Assembly (NCBI GenBank): GCA_030432235.1
Contig: JAUIHT010000004.1
Location: forward strand, 186,001-250,000
DNA length: 64,000 nt
Direction: 5' to 3'
DNA from: Verrucomicrobiia bacterium
Lineage (GTDB): Bacteria > Verrucomicrobiota > Verrucomicrobiia > Opitutales > Cerasicoccaceae
Under the pieces are notes generated by a model, which was not told the DNA's origin, ran no database searches, and was given only the letters and a program-made list of their open reading frames with translations. The position numbers and the translations under genes were made by a program. Of this stretch, positions 8,064 through 16,201 are shown in pieces. The first letter of the stretch is position 1. Each line of letters starts with the position of its first letter.

Positions 8064-11000
8064 TTATTCATCTCCGGAATACTGTATATTCAGCCTGAAA
8101 AACTGGCTTTGAAATGAAGGATCTACAGATACGGTATGCTTCACCATATTCCACGAGTCACCTGTCTCAATAATACTTTGCTCTAGAGTTTCAGCGTTAC
8201 TCCAGTGAACCAAATCAGTGGATACTTGCAAAATGACATCCATTTCGTAAGCGGATGCTGATTGTCTGTAAACGTACTCAACCACAGAGTCGCTAACTTT
8301 TGTAACGGTTGCTGGAATCGTATAAGCCGGTTGCTCCACACCCATCACATAAGCAAAAATCTGCTCCCTGCTCATCTCTGATACTGCCAGGCCTGATGGC
8401 CCACTATTGGATTCGATAGAAAAACCATCGAGCCAAACCAATGTCGCCTCGGTTGAATTGTTGTTCTCAAAAAGAAGCGTGACCGCATGGAGGCCAGCCG
8501 GAATAGATGAGCTGAACCACTCCCAACCGTCCAGAGAACGGGACGGATCCCAGTTGATATCCAATTCCGTGCCATCGACAAAGATACGAGGTATAATATC
8601 ATCACCTTCAGCGAATCTATAAAATCCAAGATCCTGAGAGGCACCTAAATCGATATTAAAACTCAGCGAGGAGTATGCACCAGGAGACAATTCACCCAAT
8701 GACATTGAGCCCCTTTCTCCGAACATCCAGTCGGTTATATCAAGCTCAGGGGACACATCATTCCCCCCGATCGGAAGTATAGCCTTCGTTTCATCGGAAG
8801 CATATTGGTCATAGTAAATAGTTGCCCCATTCCATGAACTCTCCACGAGGTCCGCGACCATGCCTGGATACCCTAGCTCATTGTAGACATTGGAGAACTT
8901 CAACACCGCAGACGCCACCGGGATATCGGGCTCCGCCGGCATGACGAACTTCATCCATGACTGCCACTCACCACTACCATCACCAGAGTTACCCCATCGC
9001 AGGCGAGGGGATAACAAATAGCCTGGATTTGCGGCATCCCGCCCAGGTGCCTGGAAGGAGTTATGGCTTCCTCGGCTGACAGTAGCTACGACAAGTGGCT
9101 CAGAATCTGGGATGTACTGTATCTCAAGGCTTGCCGGACTGTCCGTGCGCGCTCTGCGATTCCCACTTATGGCTCGGTAAACCCGAACAGTAAGTTCGCT
9201 CCCCGGCTGAATACTGGCCTCGGTTCCGTCAAACCATGAGCTGATATCTATGAGGGTACTCGCTTGATGACTACCAACGCTCACCGCCGTAAGACTTGTT
9301 TGGGCGGTATAGCGATCATAGTAGATAGATGAGGCATCCCAGCCATTATTCGCCAACCCGATGACCAGACCAGGTGACGCGGTCTCGTCAACGATATCGG
9401 AAAGCTCCAAATATACATTTCCTATTACATGACCGGGAACCTCAGGTATTGAAAACTTCAGCCAGCCCTGCCATTCGCCGCTCCCATCTCCGGAATTACC
9501 CCACCGCAGGCGAGGAGATTGAATATAGCCAGGGCTGCCAGCGCCACTACCAGGAGACTGGGCTGAGTTCACGCTCCCACTCAAGTCAGCCGCTACGGTA
9601 ACAGGAGGCAGCCCAGACTCATAAGTCAGCTCAACCCATACGTCGTCATCGGTCCTTGCCCGTCGATGGCCACTCACATAGCGATAAAGCTTAATCGCGA
9701 ACGCTTCTCCTGGCGATACGTCCTCGTCGATACCGTCATTTGGCAGGTAGAATTCGGTATCCAGAAAAATACCACGACCCGAACTACTAGCACCGTAGGC
9801 AATCTCATCCAAATTAACCGCCTCCAATGCTTCAGCAGAGAAATTTGTAGGTGCTAAGAAGCGTAGCAATCCAATGCTTTTAGGATTCTCCCCCCATGGC
9901 GTGCTCAATGTCGGCGCCCATATTTTGCCCACACTACCTTCCATGGAAACCTGGGTATCCAGCTCATAATCCACCCCAGGCTCAAGTGAGGAGCTGATCG
10001 AAGTAGATATATCCGCCCAATCAATCTTGATAAGTGCAGTCCAATGATCGGTGCTGGCTAGGAATTCTTCTACAGGCGCCGACTCAGAAATAAAGTCATT
10101 GTTGTCCAGCTCTACTTCCAACGTACCGAATTGAAAAGTGAGGAGGTCGTTCGTACTTAACGCTTCTTCTGCCTCAATGCGAATAGCCATGCCAACCCCT
10201 GGCTTATAGACTATCTTAAAGCACGTATCCACTGGTGACTTGAACCCAAAGATGTCATAAGGTGTGCTGCCCTCGACGTTGCCTTCGACCAGCTTGAAGG
10301 CCGACACCCCATCCCATGCATCACTATCAACCGAGCCGGGCAATTGAGCGACTTGCATGACATCATAGGCAGTACGCCTGCCTAAATGATGCTGTGCCAC
10401 GAACGCCTCAGCAAAGAATCCTTGCTTCTCGTCATAAACTGAATTCGTCGGATGAAGCACCGCATATGCGTCTCTTAGCCAATTCAAACGTTTCCCCAAA
10501 ATATCAATCTCGCTTTCAAGCATCGGCAAACTAGCGCTCTCTCCATAGTCTAGTCTTACTTCGAACTCTGTCTCCGGATTAGTATTCTTGTGCCATAGAT
10601 ATACCACGTCCGCCCTTCCCGGCATGAGGCTGGGATGCAATCCTGCCAACAGCCCACTGACACCTACGGTAGTGCCGCTTGTTTGTCTTAACTCTGCTCC
10701 TGCCTCATCAATGGACAGTTCTTCACCGGGCTGAAGCGTACCAGCCCAAGTCAAGCGACCACCTTGCCAGCCTACCGAGGGGTTGATGATTGGAGAATCG
10801 ACCGCGGAGAGCGTGATGCGAACCGGCACTTCAGTGTCGTGAACATTCAAAAGATAGATTGCCGTTCCGCTTTGAGCTATCGTTTCAATGTCGGAATTTA
10901 GACCAAGGGTTTCTCGCGCATCCTCCAATTGGGTCGATAAGTACTCAATGTCGGTGGTGGAATAGCTCTGCTCGTAGTAGAGTTCCGGGTCTGCATAGTA

Positions 11001-13031
11001 TTGCCCCTGGCTTAAAAGCGGAGAACTCCATTCAATTTCATACCTGCTAATAAGCCGCGAATAAAAATCCCGCATACTACTTCCAGCACTACCATAGAAC
11101 TTATTACACAAATCCTGGATTTCCGCCTGCACATCGATATCTGGGTCCCAAAGCAAGTCTAACCATAATCGATACATCAAATACTGGTACTGCAGAGGCT
11201 CTCCACCTCCGTTGATAAAGACTCCCGAGGCGTAAGTCTCTACGTCCTGCAACCAATCCTGCATTGAGTATGGTGAGATGGTCGGTGGCGTAATAAAGAT
11301 GCTCGGCCACACCCAATATTCCCACAAGAACAAGCGGTCCCGGTCACCACCTAAACGCGTGTACCATTGTTGAAGAAGGCTTAAATTATAGTTGTATACA
11401 TCTGTCTGTTTATTCTGCGTTGATGAACGCATCAAAGACAGCATGATATCCACATTATCGGGAATGACAATGCTTGTACTGGGGAGCTCAGAATACCATT
11501 GATAGGCAATTGTCGCCACGCGCTTATCCGGCCAGCGAATCTCCACTTCCTCCGCCAATTGACGTATATACTCAAACCAGATGTCAGATTGGCGCCCCCA
11601 TACCGATCCGCTTCGAACCAGAGCCTGAGCTGCGCTACTATAGCTTATCGGGTAATTATCCGTTGGAACTTCAATAATGTATTTATCCGTTGGCGGCATG
11701 AACATACCAGGCGTTTGGGTGCCACCGCTGGAAAAGAATGTCTCTAAGTGCTCCAGTTCTTTTTCCAGAACCATTGGCTCTGCGTAGTCCAGATGATTCC
11801 AGTCCCGGGTGCCATCTGCCTTTAAAACAAACAGCTCAGGATGTGTGCTTCCGTACATCGCATACCACTCCTGTACATCGTGCGCATGGTTCGCCGTATA
11901 ATCGACTGAACTGCCGGATTTCAACCCCCTCATTCCGGTTGGCATCCCATGATACAGCCTGTGCTGATAAAAAGGCGCATCCTGAATGAACAAACCTGAA
12001 GAAATGTACGAGGCCGGCTGAGAATCAAAATCCACGATATCAGGTATGTAGGTACCCAACTCGAACAATTCAGGATCAACATCGCGACTAACGGAAAACA
12101 AGAAGCGATAGCCCAGCAATGTCTCTGCAAAAGTCGTCACGGCATGCAGTACGCCGCGGTCCCGGGCGACAGGGCTATTGTTAATGCCGGCGGCCGCAAT
12201 TTCTCCCAAGAGATACAGACTTCCGCCCTCTTCCTGTATTACCAGCCCTTCCGGAGCAGTCGGGGGTGACACCGACACCGGAACATGTGCTCCATAACCA
12301 ACGTATATCCGGTATCCCGATGTTGGTGCCGCAGATGCACTGTAAATCATGGGTTTTGCGTCCATTCCTTGCGTGAGCAACGCCTGCAACCAATTCGCAG
12401 CTTCCAATTGCCCGGCAATGGCTGCATCAGGAACAATAATTGAAGTTGATGCCGTTTTCCGAAAAGAAACCTTTGCCGTTACCGACAAATCAGTCCTGGC
12501 GCGACGATTGCCGCTGATGCTGCGAAACACTTTTACGGAGAGCACATCGCCCGGCTGAATACTCGCTGTAGCTCCATCGAACCAAGATGTAATATCAGCA
12601 GAAGTATTCTCCTGGTGCGTACCGATGGGCAACACCACCAATGAATCTTGCACCGCATATCGGTTATAATAGACATTGGCATCATCCCATTGATTATCCA
12701 CCAGCCCCACAACCAGCCCCGGCGAAGACGCTTCATTCAAAATACCGGAGAATTCCAATGTCACCCCCTCTATGGTGTATCCGGCAACGACAGGTATGGT
12801 ATACTGCAGCCACCCTTGCCATTCGCCACTTCCATCGCCTGAGTTTCCCCAGCGAATGCGGGGAGACTGCTTAAACCCAGGATTCCCTGAAGAGTTTCCC
12901 GGAGTCTGTATCGAGTTTACGCTTCCACTAAAATCCGCAGTGACATTCAGCGTCATTTGCGCGAGCAGATCGGCACCCGCCAATAGCCAAAGCAGCGTGC
13001 AAGAGCGAAGGATGCAACTGACTGATTTCAA
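8064..13031 (-). CDS. giant secreted DUF4838 protein with DNRLRE-like repeats
   Basis: A 1655-residue exported protein. The start is a TTG with AGAGGA eight bases upstream; an in-frame TAG before it excludes an earlier ATG. Order: signal peptide 1-25; DNRLRE/CBM96-like copy 1, 26-190; GH67/GH20-type N-terminal fold about 195-315; DUF4838 about 330-690 (IWFEYIRQLAEEVEIRWPDK, RLFLWEYWVWPSIF); linker sandwich to about 880; CBM9-like 890-1050; a half copy of the DNRLRE-like domain 1065-1137; full copy 1143-1306; a further copy 1313-1437 that loses its C-terminal NRRARTD strand; another sandwich 1440-1540; and a C-terminal module with LQVSTDLVHWSNAETL typical of verrucomicrobial exported proteins. 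It has no PEP-CTERM tail. It follows the GHL6-like gene by 15 bp, so the two are probably one transcript. Multivalent glycan binding around a DUF4838 core is inferred. Confidence 0.88.
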   Translation of the reverse strand: MKSVSCILRSCTLLWLLAGADLLAQMTLNVTADFSGSVNSIQTPGNSSGNPGFKQSPRIRWGNSGDGSGEWQGWLQYTIPVVAGYTIEGVTLEFSGILNEASSPGLVVGLVDNQWDDANVYYNRYAVQDSLVVLPIGTHQENTSADITSWFDGATASIQPGDVLSVKVFRSISGNRRARTDLSVTAKVSFRKTASTSIIVPDAAIAGQLEAANWLQALLTQGMDAKPMIYSASAAPTSGYRIYVGYGAHVPVSVSPPTAPEGLVIQEEGGSLYLLGEIAAAGINNSPVARDRGVLHAVTTFAETLLGYRFLFSVSRDVDPELFELGTYIPDIVDFDSQPASYISSGLFIQDAPFYQHRLYHGMPTGMRGLKSGSSVDYTANHAHDVQEWYAMYGSTHPELFVLKADGTRDWNHLDYAEPMVLEKELEHLETFFSSGGTQTPGMFMPPTDKYIIEVPTDNYPISYSSAAQALVRSGSVWGRQSDIWFEYIRQLAEEVEIRWPDKRVATIAYQWYSELPSTSIVIPDNVDIMLSLMRSSTQNKQTDVYNYNLSLLQQWYTRLGGDRDRLFLWEYWVWPSIFITPPTISPYSMQDWLQDVETYASGVFINGGGEPLQYQYLMYRLWLDLLWDPDIDVQAEIQDLCNKFYGSAGSSMRDFYSRLISRYEIEWSSPLLSQGQYYADPELYYEQSYSTTDIEYLSTQLEDARETLGLNSDIETIAQSGTAIYLLNVHDTEVPVRITLSAVDSPIINPSVGWQGGRLTWAGTLQPGEELSIDEAGAELRQTSGTTVGVSGLLAGLHPSLMPGRADVVYLWHKNTNPETEFEVRLDYGESASLPMLESEIDILGKRLNWLRDAYAVLHPTNSVYDEKQGFFAEAFVAQHHLGRRTAYDVMQVAQLPGSVDSDAWDGVSAFKLVEGNVEGSTPYDIFGFKSPVDTCFKIVYKPGVGMAIRIEAEEALSTNDLLTFQFGTLEVELDNNDFISESAPVEEFLASTDHWTALIKIDWADISTSISSSLEPGVDYELDTQVSMEGSVGKIWAPTLSTPWGENPKSIGLLRFLAPTNFSAEALEAVNLDEIAYGASSSGRGIFLDTEFYLPNDGIDEDVSPGEAFAIKLYRYVSGHRRARTDDDVWVELTYESGLPPVTVAADLSGSVNSAQSPGSGAGSPGYIQSPRLRWGNSGDGSGEWQGWLKFSIPEVPGHVIGNVYLELSDIVDETASPGLVIGLANNGWDASSIYYDRYTAQTSLTAVSVGSHQASTLIDISSWFDGTEASIQPGSELTVRVYRAISGNRRARTDSPASLEIQYIPDSEPLVVATVSRGSHNSFQAPGRDAANPGYLLSPRLRWGNSGDGSGEWQSWMKFVMPAEPDIPVASAVLKFSNVYNELGYPGMVADLVESSWNGATIYYDQYASDETKAILPIGGNDVSPELDITDWMFGERGSMSLGELSPGAYSSLSFNIDLGASQDLGFYRFAEGDDIIPRIFVDGTELDINWDPSRSLDGWEWFSSSIPAGLHAVTLLFENNNSTEATLVWLDGFSIESNSGPSGLAVSEMSREQIFAYVMGVEQPAYTIPATVTKVSDSVVEYVYRQSASAYEMDVILQVSTDLVHWSNAETLEQSIIETGDSWNMVKHTVSVDPSFQSQFFRLNIQYSGDE

Positions 13032-13039
13032 TTTATGTA

Positions 13040-13045
13040 TCCTCT
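13040..13045 (-). promoter_or_regulatory. Shine-Dalgarno AGAGGA deciding a TTG start
   Basis: On the minus strand AGAGGA stands eight bases before TTG at 13031. The only in-frame codons upstream before a TAG are non-initiating, so this ribosome binding site supports TTG as the true start of the 1655-residue protein and gives a complete signal peptide. Confidence 0.7.
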
Positions 13046-13046
13046 G

Positions 13047-15185
13047 CTAGTAGTGAATGTTGATTACGGCGTGCTCCTTAATGGAAGTAATCTCAATCCT
13101 ACCCTCACCCGGTTCTACTAAGCCTAAAACGAGCTGATCGGCGCCTGCCACTACCTTAGCCTCCATAAATGGTTTATTAGTCCGGATTATCAGTGGACCT
13201 GTAGGTGCGGGGGCGCCAGCATTGCAGAAATCCAATCCGTTGATAGTACGCATGCGGGGATTCCGGTTGAATAGATGAATGGCCGATGAGCCATCTTTCA
13301 TTTCGAAAGCCGAAAAAATGACCTGCAATGGCCCCTCCACTGTTAGAGGTTGCTTCAAGTACGGGCGCAAAAGCTGTTCAATGAGCGCAGCCGTGCTTCG
13401 ATGCGGCTGCTTTGCGTAGGCCGCTCCGGGCTGAAAGGAGATAAATACCAGCCGGCCCTCGCCTATGCTTTTCTCCACCGCAAACATTCCGATAGCTCCC
13501 TCCTGATCGATATTGGCAATATCCTTGGAAGCTCTTTTCATCCGCTCTTTTTTAGTGAGCATGCCCTGAGTGCGGCCCTTCAGCAGACATTTGACATCCT
13601 TGGCCTCAAAAGTGAAGCCCTGCCCGGAGACCAAAAACTCTTCGCCGTCCGGTCTTTCCTGCAGCCCACTGGACTCGACCATACAATGGGGATAACTCTG
13701 ATGCGTCTCGGTAGGACGAATGAAGCGAGAGAGCAGGCTCTCGCCGGTCGTGTTTCCGAACTCATCGAACTGCGCAGAATCCCCAAAGGCAATGACCACG
13801 CCACCGCGCTCCATAAAACGCTCCAGGTTGTCCAGCACCCTGCCGGGCAAATATGGGCTAGCGGGAATGATAACCGGGGGGCCGATTGGGCTCTCGCTGG
13901 CAATATCTTCCAGCTCATCTTCGAGTAGGGCCCCGTAAAGGCAATGTAAGTCCTCCAGCAGGTAAGCATAGCCGAAGCACGCCTGCCAGCGTGGCAGCTT
14001 GTCGTAAGGATATTCAAAGTCGAGCGATGCCTGCGAGATGAGCAGCCGTGCAGCAATGACTGGCTTACCCTGAATCCACCGAGCCCGCTCAATAGCCATG
14101 TCCGCAATTACCTTCAATGCTCTCGGAGAGGTTGATGGGTGCTTGGCCAGACCAAAAGAGGGATGCGCACCGGCCGTAAAGCAGGCGGCCGCGAAATGTG
14201 TCAGCGCATCGGTATCCGGCTCTGATCGCCCAGGCCCGGGCACATGCGCAGTATCTTCAAAACGAGTCCAGATCTCAGGGCATACACTCGGATTCATTGC
14301 CCGCAACAATCGGGCCTGAAGGCAAATCTGCTGTCGACGCAGTTCATCCTCTCCGACCATCATGCTTTGCATCGGAGTACGAAGCAGGGCGCAACCAACC
14401 TCCGTTCCGGTAGTCAAACGGGTAAAGTGATTGAAGCACAAAACAGCCTGCGGTTGCTGTGCAAGGACCCGCTCACTCAAGCTTTGGAAATAGGCAGACC
14501 ACCACTCTCCCCGCCAGCGCACCCAGCGACGAAAGACAGGGTTGGCAAAATCCAATGTTTCCGGAATGTCCTCTCCGGTGGCCTCACGAAATGCTTTTCG
14601 CATGTGTGCTGAGCGCGAAGCCCAGCGAAAATCCGCATCCGAGCGCTGGTAGCAACCGTCAAACCAGATGCCATCAAAGCCGATATCCCGAATCTGCTCC
14701 ACACAATAATCCACCAGCAGATCACCATACGGCGAAGCCAGGCAGACAAAGTGCCCATTGCGCTCATAATATGTCGACTCTTCCCCAAGGAATTCGACCC
14801 GCCAGTCAGGATGCTCCTCGGCAAGGAGTGGAGCCGTTGTCAGGTAGTCCCACGCCATGACCGTGATGCCGCGTTCATGAGCCTGTTCGATGAGCCAAGG
14901 CAGGTTTTCCGCATTCGGGTCATCCCTGTACGGCATGATTTTGGAGGGATAAAGCGGGTACCGGCCTTTACCCTGAGCGCTATACCAGAAGCTATCGACT
15001 TTGCATTCCACAAAGGTATCGAGCATCCGGGATAGCCGGTCCCGGTCTTCAATCGCAGCGCCAGGCCGGTATTCGATTCGAACCGCGCAATCAAGATATG
15101 GGGTAACGCCTGATTTTTGCACACCGGAATTGTCTCTGCACCTGAGGTAAAAGCAACGAGAAGTCACCTTTACTCGTAATATCAT
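13047..15185 (-). CDS. putative glycoside hydrolase (GHL6-like) with beta-galactosidase trimerisation-like domain
   Basis: About 712 residues. The N-terminal half reads as a TIM barrel: LDTFVECKVDSFWYSAQGKG, LIEQAHERGITVMAWDYLT, HPDWRVEF, YGDLLVDYCVEQI, FDGIWFDGCYQR. This matches the hypothetical glycosyl hydrolase 6 type (PF14871-like). About residues 360-610 resemble the class-I-amidotransferase-like trimerisation domain of GH42-type enzymes (VIIPASPYLPGRVLDNLERF, ERGGVVIAFGD). A small C-terminal sandwich follows (AIHLFNRNPRMRTINGL). No signal peptide is evident. The start is uncertain: GTG 15188, ATG 15185 and an in-frame GTG near 15123 (reading VQKSGVTPYLD) are all possible, and a TTACTCGTAA site overlaps the first two, which favours the internal start. 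The gene precedes the DUF4838 gene by 15 bp. Confidence 0.72.
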   Translation of the reverse strand: MILRVKVTSRCFYLRCRDNSGVQKSGVTPYLDCAVRIEYRPGAAIEDRDRLSRMLDTFVECKVDSFWYSAQGKGRYPLYPSKIMPYRDDPNAENLPWLIEQAHERGITVMAWDYLTTAPLLAEEHPDWRVEFLGEESTYYERNGHFVCLASPYGDLLVDYCVEQIRDIGFDGIWFDGCYQRSDADFRWASRSAHMRKAFREATGEDIPETLDFANPVFRRWVRWRGEWWSAYFQSLSERVLAQQPQAVLCFNHFTRLTTGTEVGCALLRTPMQSMMVGEDELRRQQICLQARLLRAMNPSVCPEIWTRFEDTAHVPGPGRSEPDTDALTHFAAACFTAGAHPSFGLAKHPSTSPRALKVIADMAIERARWIQGKPVIAARLLISQASLDFEYPYDKLPRWQACFGYAYLLEDLHCLYGALLEDELEDIASESPIGPPVIIPASPYLPGRVLDNLERFMERGGVVIAFGDSAQFDEFGNTTGESLLSRFIRPTETHQSYPHCMVESSGLQERPDGEEFLVSGQGFTFEAKDVKCLLKGRTQGMLTKKERMKRASKDIANIDQEGAIGMFAVEKSIGEGRLVFISFQPGAAYAKQPHRSTAALIEQLLRPYLKQPLTVEGPLQVIFSAFEMKDGSSAIHLFNRNPRMRTINGLDFCNAGAPAPTGPLIIRTNKPFMEAKVVAGADQLVLGLVEPGEGRIEITSIKEHAVINIHY
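15170..15179. promoter_or_regulatory. candidate operator TTACTCGTAA (site 4)
   Basis: Fourth match to TTACNCGTAA. It overlaps the first codons of the GHL6-like gene if ATG 15185 is used, or lies about 47 bp before an in-frame GTG near 15123, where it would be a normal promoter position. Confidence 0.35.
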
Positions 15186-15405
15186 CACAAGGCAGTGCCA
15201 GGGGACTCCCCCACTTCTTTTCTGCCCACTGGGGAGCCGACGACATCGGGGATGCTCGAATCGGTAAACTATTTAGCCGAAATGGGTAAGTGTTAAACCT
15301 GTCCGAGCACCCTTATTGGGACTACAAATGGGTGATATTGATTTCGATATCTGTATATCGACTGCTTTCTCCCACCCCCTCAACAAACCCCCAAAATATA
15401 TCTAC

Positions 15406-16134
15406 ATGAAATCATCGCTCAGCCGCCTCCATTGCCTTCTTGGCGTTTCTCTATTTGGAATTTTTGCCGGTCCTGCTGCCGAAGCGATTGTTGCCGGAGA
15501 CGAGGTCCTGATTGATTTCGGCCTGACTACCGAGCAAAGCCCGGGGAACTGGAACAACGTCCATTTGAATGCCGCCTCAAGCACCCAAAATTGGCTCATA
15601 AATACCCCCTACAATCCAGTAGCCAACTTGACTGAATTCAACAGCGGCAACGGCACAGGAGTGAGCTTCTCGCTCGAATCGAGCGGAAATGACTCTGGTA
15701 TCCCAACCTACAATAATGCCGGGCAACCAGTCGTGTCCCCATTCGTCCTCAGCTCCACTCGCGACTTGGCCTACATCGGGGCCGGCTCAACGACAGTAAC
15801 CTTCACACTTTCCGGCTTGGATGACTCCCTCCTTTACGACTTCAGTTTCTTCTCGTCGATCACTACCGCATCGAGTGGCCGGCTTACGGAGTTCACGATC
15901 GACGGCAATACTCAGCAGGTGGACGCCTTCAATAATACAACACCGCTCACATTCAGCAGTATCGCCTCTACTGGTGGTGTGATCGATATCGAGTGGACCG
16001 GGGCGGGTACGACAAATGTCGCAATTCTGAATGCCATGCAAATAAACGCCGTTCCCGAACCCACCACCACCGCTACCTTACTCGGGGCGATCGTGGGCTT
16101 GCTGGCACTTCTGCGTTTTCGGCGGCAATCCTGA
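15406..16134 (+). CDS. PEP-CTERM sorting-domain protein
   Basis: About 242 residues from ATG 15406, chosen because it opens a normal signal peptide (MKSSLSRLHCLLGVSLFGIF, cleavage near AEA). The mature part contains DEVLIDFGLTTEQSPGNWNN and later VTFTLSGLDDSLLYDFSFF, a pattern common in verrucomicrobial beta-sandwich exoproteins, and DIEWTGAGTTNVAILNAMQI. It ends in a PEP-CTERM tail starting near residue 215 (VPEPTTTATLLGAIVG, then LLRFRRQS). Exosortase-dependent surface attachment is expected; no exosortase gene is in the window. Function is otherwise unknown. It precedes the FAD oxidoreductase on the same strand by about 67 bp. Confidence 0.85.
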   Translation: MKSSLSRLHCLLGVSLFGIFAGPAAEAIVAGDEVLIDFGLTTEQSPGNWNNVHLNAASSTQNWLINTPYNPVANLTEFNSGNGTGVSFSLESSGNDSGIPTYNNAGQPVVSPFVLSSTRDLAYIGAGSTTVTFTLSGLDDSLLYDFSFFSSITTASSGRLTEFTIDGNTQQVDAFNNTTPLTFSSIASTGGVIDIEWTGAGTTNVAILNAMQINAVPEPTTTATLLGAIVGLLALLRFRRQS

Positions 16135-16179
16135 AGCCCGGCGTACTAGCTGAGGCTCGGCCACTATCATTACCGTGCG

Positions 16180-16193
16180 GTGCAGCACTGCAC
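16180..16193. promoter_or_regulatory. palindrome GTGCAGCACTGCAC before the FAD oxidoreductase gene
   Basis: Six-base arms GTGCAG/CTGCAC around CA, ending eight bases before ATG 16202. It could be an operator overlapping the ribosome-binding region or a small hairpin; no second copy was seen. Confidence 0.25.
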
Positions 16194-16201
16194 TGCTAAC
16201 T

